Source: Lactonifactor longoviformis DSM 17459 (lineage in GTDB: Bacteria > Bacillota > Clostridia > Lachnospirales > Lachnospiraceae). From it: DNA of 64,000 bases. Made by a program: the position numbers and the translations under genes. The stretch spans positions 61,345-125,344 of the forward strand of contig NZ_FQVI01000012.1 of NCBI RefSeq assembly GCF_900129135.1. The letters are read 5' to 3'. This document shows positions 7,916 to 17,500 of this stretch, piece by piece (within the stretch, counting starts at the first letter, position 1; each line of letters begins with the position of its first letter). The notes beneath the pieces are model-generated. The model was not told where the DNA came from. It did not search any database and saw only the letters and a list, made by a program, of their open reading frames with translations.

Positions 7916-10900
7916 TCACTGTCTGATCCGTATACAGGCTGCCATCTGGCCCGCATTCACCTGCTCCCCGGGGGTCAGGTAAATCCGCTCAATGAGTCCG
8001 GCATGCTCTGCCTCCACAGGGAACTCCATTTTCATACTCTCCAGAACAATCAGGGTTTCCCCTTCTTTTACTTCCTGTCCTTCCTCTACCAATACCTTCC
8101 AGACGCTGCCCGGAATGCTGGTCCTGGCAGCCTCGCAGCCCCCGGGTATCTCTTCCTCGGCAATTGCCGGGGCGTCCTGCATCTGAGAGTCGAATTCATC
8201 CAGTCCTTCCCTCTTCCACATCTGCCGTTCTTCCTCAAATGCGGCTTCCTGCCTGGTTTTAAACCGGGAAATGGACTCCCTGTTCTCCTCCAGAAACTTT
8301 TGATATTCTCCCAGATGAAAGGTGGTTTCTTCTATTTTTATGGGGAATTTCCCTCTCAGGAAATCCTCCCTGTCTTTCAATATTTCTTCCGCACTTACCG
8401 GATAGAATTTTATCTGGTCAAAGAAGTCCAGAAGCCACGGTTTTCCTGGTTTAAACTGTTCGGTCTCGCAAAGAGAATTCCACATCTGGATGGTCCTGCC
8501 CACAAACTGATAACCTCCCGGGCCCTCCATCCCATAGACACACAGGTAGGCTCCTCCGATCCCAACCGCATTTTCAGGCGTCCAGGGCCGGGCCGGGTTA
8601 TACTTGGTGGTAACCAGACGGTGCCGGGGATCAACCGGTGTGGCGACAGGAGCCCCCAGATACACATCTCCCAGTCCCAGCACCATATAATTGGCACCAA
8701 ATACAATACGCTTTACTTCCTCCAGGCTATCAAGCCCGTTCACCCGCCTGATAAATTCCGGGTTGCTGGGACACCAGGGAGCATTCGGCCGCACCGTCTG
8801 CTGATACCTTTGTGCAGCAAGCTGTGTCTGGGGATCATCCCAGGACAGAGGCAGATGGACAATCCTGGAGGGAACCGTGATGTCCCACAATTCAGGAAGC
8901 CGGGTATTGGCGCCCACCACAGCTTCAGCCATCTCCTCTGCACTGATTTTATCTGCATCAAAGTGTACCTGCAGAGAGCGGATGCCCGGCGTAAGGTCTA
9001 TGATGGGAAGCTTTGCCTTCTGAAGTTCCTGCATTAGAATATGTACCCGGAAGCGAAGTTCTATCTTCAGCTCCATCTCACCGTATTCCACAAGAATATT
9101 TTCTTCTCCGTCCAGTCTGACCACCATTCTGACTTGGTCTGCCTCTGTTTCCGCCAGAACCGCGTAAGAAGGATTGAGATTCTCATGCTCCGGCACAGGA
9201 AGTCCTTTGTAATCCTGCTTCAGATTTTCCTCCTGAACCCTCCGGATGTCTTCCGCCTGTTTCAGACTCATCAGGCGAAAATGTACTTTGTCTCCCGGAT
9301 GCAGCTGCCCCAGCTTCCACCTTTCTCCCCTGGCGGTGGTAACCGGGCATACAAAGCCTCCCAGACTGGGGCCGTCCGGACCCAGCAGGATGGACTGATC
9401 TCCTGTCAAATCCAAAGTTCCCACCGCATAAGCATTGTCATGGATGTTCGACGGATGAAGCCCTGCTTCTCCTCCGTCCTCCCTGACCCACTCAGGGACA
9501 GGGCCGTTCAGCCGGATCCCCGTTCTGGCACTGTTAAAATTCACCTCATACTCTGAATTCACCAGGGTATGCAGATATTCTTCCCTCAGATATTCTCCGG
9601 TAGGCTGCGGACCTGGAATCACCCCGAGTACCCAGCGGTTGGTGAGTCTCGGCCTGGATTTCTCAGGAAATGACTCTATAGAGTCAATCAGGCAGTGTTT
9701 CTGCAGTCTCAGAACATCCCCAGCCCTTAAAACCCTGCCGTTATGCCCTCCGAATTTTCCGTCAATAAAGGTTGCACTGCTGTCCATAACTTTGGGCATA
9801 TCCAGCCCTCCCGCCACCAGCAGATAGGTGCGCATCCCCTTTTTGCATTCCTTAAATCTCAGCACCTGGAGGGGGGCTGCATGGATTACCTGGTACATGC
9901 CCACAGTCTCCCCGTCCAGAGTCGCGCGCATATCTGCCCCTGTAATGCAGAAACTTACACTGGTCCGGAAACGGAACCTGCCGCCGCGCAGAGTCATCTC
10001 CAGTCCCGGGGCATCCTCCGGGTTTCCCAGAAGGCTGTTTCCTATCCGGAAACTATAATCGTCCATGGGACCGCAGGGGGGGACTCCCACAAACCAGTAA
10101 CCGGTTCTTCCCGGATAATCCTGGACAGTGGTCTGTACACCCCCGTCCAGGACCTCCAGAGCTGCCTCCTGGGGAGAAAAGCGCTTCAGCATCCCTGTGG
10201 AGAGAAGTCCGTTTCTGTAATCCTCTGTCTGCAGAAGGGCCTCCAGGTACTGCAGATTGGTTGTCACACCATAGATCCTGGATTCTCCCAAAACTTTCTG
10301 CATTTTTTCCACTGCATCTGCCCTGTCTTTTCCGTGTACGATGAGCTTAGCCAGCATGGGATCGTAGAGGGCAGTAATCTCCGCTCCCTTCTGAATCCAG
10401 GTTTCAACCCTGGCTTCAGGGGCAAAAGAAACTTCATCAATCTTTCCTGTACCAGGTCTGAAGTCATTCAGACAGTCCTCTGCGTACACCCGTACTTCTA
10501 TGGAATGTCCCTCACTGCAGCCTGTCAGGGTGTTCAAATCCCGAAGTTCCCCTGCCGCCTCCTTTACCATCCACTCTACCAGATCGATCCCATACACTTC
10601 CTCTGTGATGCCATGCTCTACCTGCAGCCTTGTGTTCACCTCCAGGAAATAAAAGGATTCTGTCTCCTCCTCATACAGAAATTCTACCGTTCCGGCACTC
10701 CGGTAGCCGACACTTTTAGCCAGGCGCCGGGCAGCCTCGTGCATCTGCCGGCGGACTTCGCCGCTGAGGTTCGGCGCGGGGCTTTCCTCCACCACCTTTT
10801 GGTTTCTCCTCTGTACCGAACAGTCACGCTCTCCCAGTGCCGCTGCTTCCCCATACTCGTTGCCGAAGATCTGTACCTCTACGTGCCTGGAACGGGGGAT

Positions 10901-11503
10901 ATATTTTTCCAGAAATACACCGTCATTTTTGAAGTTTGCCCCTGCCAGGTGACGGACACTTTCATATGCCATCTCCAATTCCTCCCGGGAATACAGAATC
11001 CGCATGCCGATTCCTCCGCCTCCCGCAGTACTTTTCAGGATTACAGGATAACCGATCCTCTCTGCCGCTCTCACTGCTTCCCGTATTCCGCGCAGCAGTC
11101 CTGTGCCCGGAAGGAGAGGCACCTGTGCCGTCTCAGCCAGCTCTCTGGCAGAATGCTTTAGTCCGAATCGCTCGATCTGCTCCGGTGCAGGACCGATAAA
11201 TGTAATACCCTTTGCCCGGCACTGTCTGGCGAATTCCGTATTTTCACTGAGGAATCCATACCCCGGATGGATGGCTTCTGCGCCGGTCCGCAGGGCAGCC
11301 TCCAGAATCTTCTCCGTATCCAGATAAGTTTCTTTCGGTGAACCATCACCCAGGAAAACCGTCTCATCTGCGTTCTTTGTATGAAGGCTGTCCCGGTCTG
11401 CGGCTGCGTAAACTGCCACGCTGGCAATGCCCATCTTTTTCAGGGTTCTCTCAATGCGGACTGCAATTGCCCCGCGGTTTGCTATTAATATCTTCTGAAA
11501 CAT
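7916..11503 (-). CDS. uca: Biotin-dependent urea/guanidine carboxylase
   Basis: 1195 residues, the usual length of bacterial urea carboxylase. Order: biotin carboxylase domain (1-450; KILIANRGAIAVRI, ATP-grasp GGGGIGMRI), carboxyltransferase part of KipA/KipI-like lobes (about 470-1090), and a C-terminal biotin carrier domain with the biotinylated Lys in LESMKMEF. It carboxylates urea, or guanidine in the guanidine-carboxylase subgroup, using ATP and bicarbonate. The two upstream genes are the partners known from the guanidine route, so guanidine is the favoured substrate. Sequence reading alone does not settle urea versus guanidine. AAGGAG precedes the start. Confidence 0.93.
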   Translation of the reverse strand: MFQKILIANRGAIAVRIERTLKKMGIASVAVYAAADRDSLHTKNADETVFLGDGSPKETYLDTEKILEAALRTGAEAIHPGYGFLSENTEFARQCRAKGITFIGPAPEQIERFGLKHSARELAETAQVPLLPGTGLLRGIREAVRAAERIGYPVILKSTAGGGGIGMRILYSREELEMAYESVRHLAGANFKNDGVFLEKYIPRSRHVEVQIFGNEYGEAAALGERDCSVQRRNQKVVEESPAPNLSGEVRRQMHEAARRLAKSVGYRSAGTVEFLYEEETESFYFLEVNTRLQVEHGITEEVYGIDLVEWMVKEAAGELRDLNTLTGCSEGHSIEVRVYAEDCLNDFRPGTGKIDEVSFAPEARVETWIQKGAEITALYDPMLAKLIVHGKDRADAVEKMQKVLGESRIYGVTTNLQYLEALLQTEDYRNGLLSTGMLKRFSPQEAALEVLDGGVQTTVQDYPGRTGYWFVGVPPCGPMDDYSFRIGNSLLGNPEDAPGLEMTLRGGRFRFRTSVSFCITGADMRATLDGETVGMYQVIHAAPLQVLRFKECKKGMRTYLLVAGGLDMPKVMDSSATFIDGKFGGHNGRVLRAGDVLRLQKHCLIDSIESFPEKSRPRLTNRWVLGVIPGPQPTGEYLREEYLHTLVNSEYEVNFNSARTGIRLNGPVPEWVREDGGEAGLHPSNIHDNAYAVGTLDLTGDQSILLGPDGPSLGGFVCPVTTARGERWKLGQLHPGDKVHFRLMSLKQAEDIRRVQEENLKQDYKGLPVPEHENLNPSYAVLAETEADQVRMVVRLDGEENILVEYGEMELKIELRFRVHILMQELQKAKLPIIDLTPGIRSLQVHFDADKISAEEMAEAVVGANTRLPELWDITVPSRIVHLPLSWDDPQTQLAAQRYQQTVRPNAPWCPSNPEFIRRVNGLDSLEEVKRIVFGANYMVLGLGDVYLGAPVATPVDPRHRLVTTKYNPARPWTPENAVGIGGAYLCVYGMEGPGGYQFVGRTIQMWNSLCETEQFKPGKPWLLDFFDQIKFYPVSAEEILKDREDFLRGKFPIKIEETTFHLGEYQKFLEENRESISRFKTRQEAAFEEERQMWKREGLDEFDSQMQDAPAIAEEEIPGGCEAARTSIPGSVWKVLVEEGQEVKEGETLIVLESMKMEFPVEAEHAGLIERIYLTPGEQVNAGQMAACIRIRQ

Positions 11504-11519
11504 GATGATTCACTCCTTC

Positions 11520-12176
11520 CTATTGTCCGGCGTCCCAGATCAGCAGCCTTACGGGGGTTGGATGGTAGGCATTGCAGGGATTATTGAGCTGAGGGCAGTT
11601 GCTGATCAGCACCATAGTGTGTTCCAGAGCCTTCATCTCCACATATTTCCCCGGGGCCGACACTCCGTCGTCAAACTTCAGTCCCCCTTCTCTTGTTACC
11701 GGCACATTCATAAAAAAGTTAATATTGGGGGCCAAATCCCGCTTTCTGATGCCGTTAGTATCTTCGGAAAGCTGGAGCATAAAGCTGTCCCTGCAATTGT
11801 GCATATCTATCTTTTCCCTGGCATATCTGACCGTGTTGCTTTGGGCGGAACAGGCGCCCCCCAGAGTGTCATGCCTTCCGGTAAGGTCTCCGGTAATCTC
11901 CAGAAGGGGTTTTCCTGACTCCGTCCTCAGAATGCTTCCTGTGGTCAGATAAATATTTTTCTGTGCCACAATAGTGGCAATTGCTCCGTAGTGGTCCTCC
12001 GGATTTGTCATATCATAAAAGGTGGTATCCACAGCCTGGTTCCCTTCCAAATCCTGAATTCGGAAGTACTGCCCCGGAAGCAGTTCATGCATCCATCCTT
12101 TTCCGGCCTCCAGAGTTTCATCCCATACTGCATCCTCTGTCTTTAAACTGCTTTCTTTTCTGATAAAACCATACAT
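11520..12176 (-). CDS. Urea carboxylase-associated protein 2 (carboxyguanidine deiminase subunit)
   Basis: 218 residues of the DUF1989/UAAP2 family. Conserved pieces are DLEGNQAVDTTFYD, LTTGSILRTESG, TGRHDTLGGACS, NCRDSF and the Asn-rich NINFFMNVPV. Published work on guanidine users (Schneider and co-workers, 2020) assigns UAAP1 and UAAP2 together as carboxyguanidine deiminase (CgdAB), which turns carboxyguanidine into allophanate plus ammonia. It lies 16 bases before the carboxylase gene and 46 bases after UAAP1. AGGAGG precedes the start. I leave the A/B letter open. Confidence 0.88.
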   Translation of the reverse strand: MYGFIRKESSLKTEDAVWDETLEAGKGWMHELLPGQYFRIQDLEGNQAVDTTFYDMTNPEDHYGAIATIVAQKNIYLTTGSILRTESGKPLLEITGDLTGRHDTLGGACSAQSNTVRYAREKIDMHNCRDSFMLQLSEDTNGIRKRDLAPNINFFMNVPVTREGGLKFDDGVSAPGKYVEMKALEHTMVLISNCPQLNNPCNAYHPTPVRLLIWDAGQ

Positions 12177-12222
12177 TGCTCTTTTCCTCCTGTCTTTTGG
12201 TTCTCCATCATCTTTTCCTCTG

Positions 12223-12939
12223 TCAGTGCAGCAGATTCAGATAATCCCAGGTATTTTCATACGCTCTAAAGTTCTCTGGCCTGTGAGTAACACATTTATC
12301 TGTAAGTTCCGTCTGCGGGGCCCGGTAAACTTCCATAATTACCGGCACCGCGGGATATTCCCCGGAAGGATTCAGAGGATTGGGGGTATTGGATACTATC
12401 AGTATTACATCCATCTCTGTCCTCAGAGTTACCGATGCCCCTTCGGTGCAGTGACCCTTCTCATAATGCATGCTTCCGTCCTCCTCCACATAAACCTTGG
12501 AAAACAGGTTAACGCATGGAACCAGATCTCTGGCACTCATGTTGTTTCTTACCAGCTCAATCCTGAAATTCTCCTCCCCGCAGCGAAGCCATTCGTTCTG
12601 TTTTTCCTGGTACGTGGTTTTTCCATACTTCTCGTCTGTCATAGCTCTTGTAGTATATCCAGTTATGGTATCGTGCCATCCCAGACTATCCTCCACAATG
12701 CCGGCCAGCACTCTCCCATTGTCGCTCATCAGCACGTTGCCCCTGGTCAGACGGGAGGTATACTGTGCCTTCAGGGTATCCGGCATGTTATATCTCTCCG
12801 AGGTATCATACATGTTATACAGCAGCAGGGATACGTTGGCATCTTCCCCAAGAGCTTTAAAACGGATATATTTTCCCCTGCCTATATTTCCCGACCACTT
12901 TTCACCAGGTTTTAATTGTTTGCTCCAAATTTTTTTCAT
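12223..12939 (-). CDS. Urea carboxylase-associated protein 1 (carboxyguanidine deiminase subunit)
   Basis: 238 residues from the ATG at 12937-12939, preceded by AAAGGAGG; the longer frame to 12963 reads through that site. UAAP1 family markers are visible: GANVSLLL-like DANVSLLLYN, SERYNMPDTLKAQYT, LMSDNGRVLAGIVEDSLGWHDT, split here for length, and the late NPLNPSGEYP. It is the first gene of the operon and pairs with UAAP2 as the probable carboxyguanidine deiminase. A promoter and a leader hairpin lie directly upstream. Confidence 0.88.
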   Translation of the reverse strand: MKKIWSKQLKPGEKWSGNIGRGKYIRFKALGEDANVSLLLYNMYDTSERYNMPDTLKAQYTSRLTRGNVLMSDNGRVLAGIVEDSLGWHDTITGYTTRAMTDEKYGKTTYQEKQNEWLRCGEENFRIELVRNNMSARDLVPCVNLFSKVYVEEDGSMHYEKGHCTEGASVTLRTEMDVILIVSNTPNPLNPSGEYPAVPVIMEVYRAPQTELTDKCVTHRPENFRAYENTWDYLNLLH

Positions 12940-12962
12940 TCTGCTTTCCTCCTTTTTCCACA

Positions 12963-12998
12963 AAATAAAAAATGCAGGGGTACCATATGCACCCTTGC
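12963..12998 (-). terminator. Terminator-like hairpin in the leader of the nitrogen operon
   Basis: On the minus strand an imperfect stem (AATGCA and GGGT pairing with ACCC and TGCATT) is followed by TTTTTTATTTT. It lies between the operon promoter and the first ribosome binding site, so transcription of the operon must pass it. It is a candidate attenuator. No guanidine-I, -II or -III aptamer consensus was found in the roughly 60-base leader ahead of it. Confidence 0.6.
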
Positions 12999-13047
12999 AT
13001 TCGTCTCACATCATCTGTTTTCTATTTTTCTTTGGATGTCATGTATT

Positions 13048-13076
13048 GTATCACTTTCATTTTTCCTGTGCAATTC
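13048..13076 (-). promoter_or_regulatory. Sigma-A promoter of the guanidine/urea operon
   Basis: Minus-strand TTGCAC and TACAAT with a 17-bp spacer, just downstream of the terminator of the LuxR-type gene. It drives the nine-gene operon through the leader hairpin. Coordinates are accurate to a base or two. Confidence 0.65.
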
Positions 13077-13106
13077 TACAAAGTAAGGATTTTGCAGAAA
13101 AAAATT

Positions 13107-13140
13107 AGAACTTTCTTACCGAAAGTTCTATAAAAGTTCT
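13107..13140 (-). terminator. Intrinsic terminator of the LuxR-type regulator gene
   Basis: Minus-strand stem AGAACTTTC / GAAAGTTCT with loop GGTAA, followed by AATTTTTTT. It separates the regulator gene from the nitrogen operon promoter. Confidence 0.8.
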
Positions 13141-13151
13141 ATTCTTTTTTC

Positions 13152-13910
13152 TTACATTTTATCCAGGGCAGCCAGAAGCTGTGTTCTTGTATTCACTTCC
13201 GTTTTCAGGAATACATTATACACATGCTTTTTTACCGTGGATTCGCTGATGGACAGCTTTTCACTGATTGCCGCATTTGAACAGCCTTTTACAATACACC
13301 GAACCACCTCTTTTTCTCTCCGGGAAAATCCATATACTCCTGCAGCCCGTTCCAGGCTTTTCCCTGAACCGGAACCCGAAGCCTCCCCCAGATAATGCAC
13401 ATGATTGGCCAGATGATCTTTCATAATCTCCAGTATGTACAAATCCTTATCTGAAAAATCCCCCAGTTCCCTGCTGCGGAACAGGTTTGCAATTCCCAGA
13501 AGTCTGCCCTCCCGCCTGAGAACAATTCCCAGACCATATGGGATATTGTTTGGACTGAGAAATTCCCGGTAGAACTCTGTTTTCTTCCGCATAGTTTCAT
13601 CCATAATATCGGTGTCCCGGTAGGTCACCGTCGCGTCTGCCAGCTCAAATACATATTTTAGATAATCTTTTTCATAATATTGGTTCACATATACCTCAAA
13701 AGCCTTGGGCGCCATCTCCAGGAAGGAAGAATCCGAGGTATTTATCTCTCCTTCACTGTCATAGATCAGAAAATATCCCTGGGAATAGGGAATCAGCATC
13801 CGGAAGATCCTCAGTACCTTCTCTGTCAGCCTGGGAAGATCCTTAATCTCGTAGAGTTCCATCAAAACCCGACTGATGGTGTTCCATTCCGTTTCCTTTA
13901 ATACAGACAT
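13152..13910 (-). CDS. LuxR-type transcriptional regulator with GAF-like sensory domain
   Basis: 252 residues from the ATG at 13908-13910 (MSVLKETEW), with GAGG upstream. The frame open to 14021 would run through a strong hairpin. Residues 1-180 look like a GAF-like ligand-sensing domain. Residues 190-250 form a LuxR/GerE helix-turn-helix (FSRREKEVVRCIVKG, then SISESTVKKHVYNVF). There is no receiver domain, so it is not a standard response regulator. It lies directly upstream of the guanidine/urea operon in the same direction and is the best candidate for its activator (inference from position). Confidence 0.85.
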   Translation of the reverse strand: MSVLKETEWNTISRVLMELYEIKDLPRLTEKVLRIFRMLIPYSQGYFLIYDSEGEINTSDSSFLEMAPKAFEVYVNQYYEKDYLKYVFELADATVTYRDTDIMDETMRKKTEFYREFLSPNNIPYGLGIVLRREGRLLGIANLFRSRELGDFSDKDLYILEIMKDHLANHVHYLGEASGSGSGKSLERAAGVYGFSRREKEVVRCIVKGCSNAAISEKLSISESTVKKHVYNVFLKTEVNTRTQLLAALDKM

Positions 13911-13973
13911 ATATCCATCCCTCTTTCCGCTATATATTTGCAGTGCATTCCCGGCGGATGCCTGAAACATAAT

Positions 13974-14003
13974 AAGGGAGCACAGCCGAAGCTGCACTCC
14001 CTT
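13974..14003. promoter_or_regulatory. Strong UUCG hairpin in the LuxR-type gene leader
   Basis: A 13-bp stem (13974-13986 with 13991-14003, two G-U pairs on the minus-strand RNA) closed by a TTCG tetraloop. It lies between a promoter at about 14031-14059 and the regulator start at 13910. Only a weak T-rich tract (TTATTATGTTT) follows, so it may be a leaky terminator, an attenuator or an RNA-stabilising element. Confidence 0.55.
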
Positions 14004-14030
14004 GTGCACTTTGATATTCAAATCGGGATT

Positions 14031-14059
14031 ATCTTATCACATTAACCATAAGATTGCAA
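14031..14059 (-). promoter_or_regulatory. Sigma-A promoter upstream of the LuxR-type regulator
   Basis: Minus-strand TTGCAA (14054-14059), 17 bp, TAAGAT (14031-14036). It implies a leader of about 115 bases that contains the UUCG hairpin. Confidence 0.5.
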
Positions 14060-14082
14060 GTGTTATCCCGCTGACCGCAGTC

Positions 14083-14382
14083 CTACAGCAAACGCCAGAT
14101 GTGTTCGCTGATCTCATAGAGCAGCTTCACCTGCTGCTGCCTGTCCCCCACTGTCACCAGGCACTGAAACACAATGGTATCCGTCCACTCAGACTGGCAG
14201 GAAAGCACACGGTCAATGCGGACATCAAATTTCTCTTCCTCTGTCTCGAACCGGAGTGCTACCGGCTCCATCCTTCCCAGCTTGTTAAAGGTAGCAATCA
14301 CACAGACAGAGCGGTACATATGAGCTTTGGGATTCCTGACCTGGTGGAGGGTCATAGCATCCATATTAAAATTCTTGGACAT
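14083..14382 (-). CDS. Small hypothetical protein
   Basis: 99 residues, no signal peptide or membrane segment, mixed alpha/beta composition. It starts MSKNFNMDAMTLHQVRNP and ends EISEHIWRLL. I do not recognise the family. It has a clear promoter and GAAGGAG-like site, good codon use, and lies alone between the LuxR-type regulator and the hybrid kinase, so it is probably a real gene. No function is proposed. Confidence 0.65.
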   Translation of the reverse strand: MSKNFNMDAMTLHQVRNPKAHMYRSVCVIATFNKLGRMEPVALRFETEEEKFDVRIDRVLSCQSEWTDTIVFQCLVTVGDRQQQVKLLYEISEHIWRLL

Positions 14383-14432
14383 TGCAAGTCATCTCCTTCC
14401 CGTTTTCGAACATTTGTTCTTTTCTCAGTTTT

Positions 14433-14461
14433 ATTATACGGAATCTCCCCCTATACTGCAA
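14433..14461 (-). promoter_or_regulatory. Sigma-A promoter of the 99-residue protein gene
   Basis: Minus-strand TTGCAG (14456-14461), 17 bp, TATAAT (14433-14438), about 50 bases before the start codon. Confidence 0.65.
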
Positions 14462-14504
14462 GAGGAAAAAATATCCACACATCGGCTGAGATACAAACAC
14501 ATGC

Positions 14505-17500
14505 CTAAGCCCCGGAATCCGATAAATATTGATCCAGCAGCTGATTCAGCACCTCTGTGTCAATGGGCTTGGAGACATGGGCATTCATCCCCATATGAAG
14601 AGCCATCCGCACATCCTCCTCAAATGCATTGGCTGTCATGGCCACAATGGGAATGGTTCTCACATCCCTGCGGTTCATGTTTCGAATCACTCTAGTAGCC
14701 TCATAGCCGTCCATATTAGGCATCTTTATATCCATGATTATCATGTCATAATAGCCTTCTTCTGAGGCCTCCACCTTTTTCACCGCTTCCTCTCCGTCGC
14801 AGGCTTCTTCTATCTGCACGCCTGTACTGCCAATAAGCTCCACAGCAATCTCCCTGTTGAGTTCGTTATCCTCCGCCAGCAGAAGGCGCTTCCCGGAATA
14901 ATCCGGGACTCTCTCTTCTTGCTGCTCAGGCAGTCTTTTGCCGCTGTCCAGTTCTTTCAGGAGATGGTAAACCTTAGACCGATAAAAGGGCAGAGATAAA
15001 AATGCTGCGGCATCCGTCTCTTTTCCCTCATATTGTATCTCTGCCCATTCTCCTGCAGCGAGTACCAGCGCAGGCCCCTTAGGACCACATTTTTTTCGGA
15101 TAAGCCGGACAGCTTCTGCACCCTGGCCGTCTCCGGAAGAACAGTTAATAAATACCAGGCCGCATGGGTTCCCGGAGTCCCGGGCTTCCATAATAAAGGA
15201 GACTGCCTCCTCTCCTTCCCCCACAGCCTCTGCCGGAAGTCCCATATCCGCCAGAAGCCGGGCAGTGCTCTCCCGGGAACAGATATCCCCATCTACAATC
15301 AGGGTGCGTATTCCCATCCAATGGGCAGGGACTTTCTCTTCAGGAGCATCCTGCACCTTCAGAGGAATCCTTACGGTAAACACAGATCCTATGCCCGGCC
15401 TGCTTTCAACCTGGATCTCCCCATTCATCAGATCTACAAGATTCTTCGTGATTGCCATACCCAGTCCGGTCCCCGCAATCTTACTGCTGGTAGAATCCTT
15501 GGCACGCTCAAACGGCTGAAAAATCACCTTTAAAAACTCTTCCTCCATGCCGATTCCTGTGTCCGCACAGCGGAAAACATAACATTGATAGCCAAACCCT
15601 GCACTATCCTCCTGACTGACCTCAATGCTTATCCTTCCCCCTGAGGGCGTATACTTAACCGCATTGCTCAGAATATTCAGGCACACCTGCTGAAGACGCA
15701 GGGGGTCCCCTGTTACATTCTCATTTTTCAGCGCAGTCAGGCAGACATCAGTCTGCAGCTGCTTCCCATAGGCCTGCGGCCGTATTAATTCTGCGGTCTC
15801 TGTCACTAATTCGGCAAAATTAAATGACTCCTCCCGGAGTGTCAGTTTTCCGCTCTCAATTTTTGACATATCCAGGACGTCGTTGATCAGTCCGAGAAGA
15901 TGCCTGCTGGAAAGCGCAATTTTCTTCAGACATTCCTCCACCCGCCTGGTATCGTCCAGATGGGCAGCGGCAATGGAAGTCATGCCTGCTATGGCGTTGA
16001 TGGGAGTTCGGATATCATGGCTCATATTAGACAAAAACTGGCTTTTCCCCCTGTTTGCGGCATTTGCATTGTCCAAAGCGCTCTGAAGGGCCTGACGCCT
16101 CTGCTCCTCCTCGTAACGCTGTTCATCGCTTCGTCTGGATATGAGGATTGCCAGCTCATCCCCGGAATAGGGATTATCCACATAAATAATCTGCGTAGAG
16201 ATCCAGTGATACCGGCCGTCTGCAAGTATTTGCTTTGCCTCTATGAAAACTTCATTTTTCCTGTGCCCGAGAGTAGCATATAGATTTTCAGGGGCAAAAT
16301 GAAGCCGGAACTTAGTCACATAATCCGGATGAACGGTAGCTGCCATATCTTCATAGAGCTCACTGTACACTTTTTGTCTGCCAAGATCCAGCATCAGACC
16401 GGGCTGTACATAGATAAAACTGAGCTTTTCATTGGTGAGATTCACCTGGATAATAACCGGGTAAGCATTGGCAAGTGCTCCTACCAGCGTAATACGCTCC
16501 TGGAGCTGTTCTTTTTCTTTTGCCTCTTCTGCCGCTTTTTCCTCCGTGATATCATGAAAAGCCGCAATCAGGACAGGTTCACCATTTTCGTCCTGTGTCT
16601 TTTCCACAATGCATCCGGCCCAAAAATAGATGTCCCCTGCGCGTTTTAATCTGGCTGTAAATACATGCTTCCGGCCGTCCTCGGAGATTTCCTGAAAAAG
16701 CTGTGCGGCCTCCCCATAGTCCTCCGGATGAATCATATGTCTGAGCGAAGCCTCCTCTGGCACATCCCTTTGAGAACTCTCCTGGTATCCCAGCAGGCGC
16801 AGGCCTTCTTCGTTGATCTGATGAAAACGATACGGCGGATCCGCAGTAATCAGTGCAATCCCCTCAGGAATAACATTGTACAGATGCACAATATACTCCG
16901 CCTGGTGATCCAGCTTTCTTTTCGCCTTAGCTGCAGACTGGAGGTAAAATAATACCAGAAGAATGATTCCCAGAATTATGCTGGCGATAAGGACCATCGA
17001 GCGCCTTAGAATATCCCTGCTCTGTTCACTTACCACTTTTTCCGGAATAATGGAAATCAGATACCAGTCTGACTCCAGCTTCAGAGGTGTATAGCAGAAA
17101 ACCGTATCTTCTCCCTGGTAGCGGAATACTGCCCAGCCCGTACGGAACTCCTGGAGGGAGGCGGCAAATGCCTCCAGGCTATCCGGCTGATTCTGTGATT
17201 CCGGCAGCATATCAAACAGATTTTTAACCGTTTTATTACTGTTCGGATGAGGAGAGCGGATAAGAACATCCCCCTTGGTATTGATAATATAGGAGAATCC
17301 GGCATCCTTGTAGAAGGACAAGCTGAAGCTGTCCGCGATGCTGACTACCTCATACTCTTTCACAAGACAGCCCTCTGTACCGTCAGCCATAATTACTTTT
17401 ACGTACAAATCAAATACATTCATTCCGGTTGCACTGCTGATATGGGGATTCAGAATTCCTTCCTGCCTCTCCCCCTCCCACAGCTCCGCCTCTGCCCGGC

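Noticed and set aside
12940..13080. Guanidine riboswitch (types I-III) upstream of the carboxylase operon
   Set aside because: Expected from the gene content, but neither the type I core, nor paired ACGR hairpins of type II, nor the pseudoknot words of type III were found on reading the leader.
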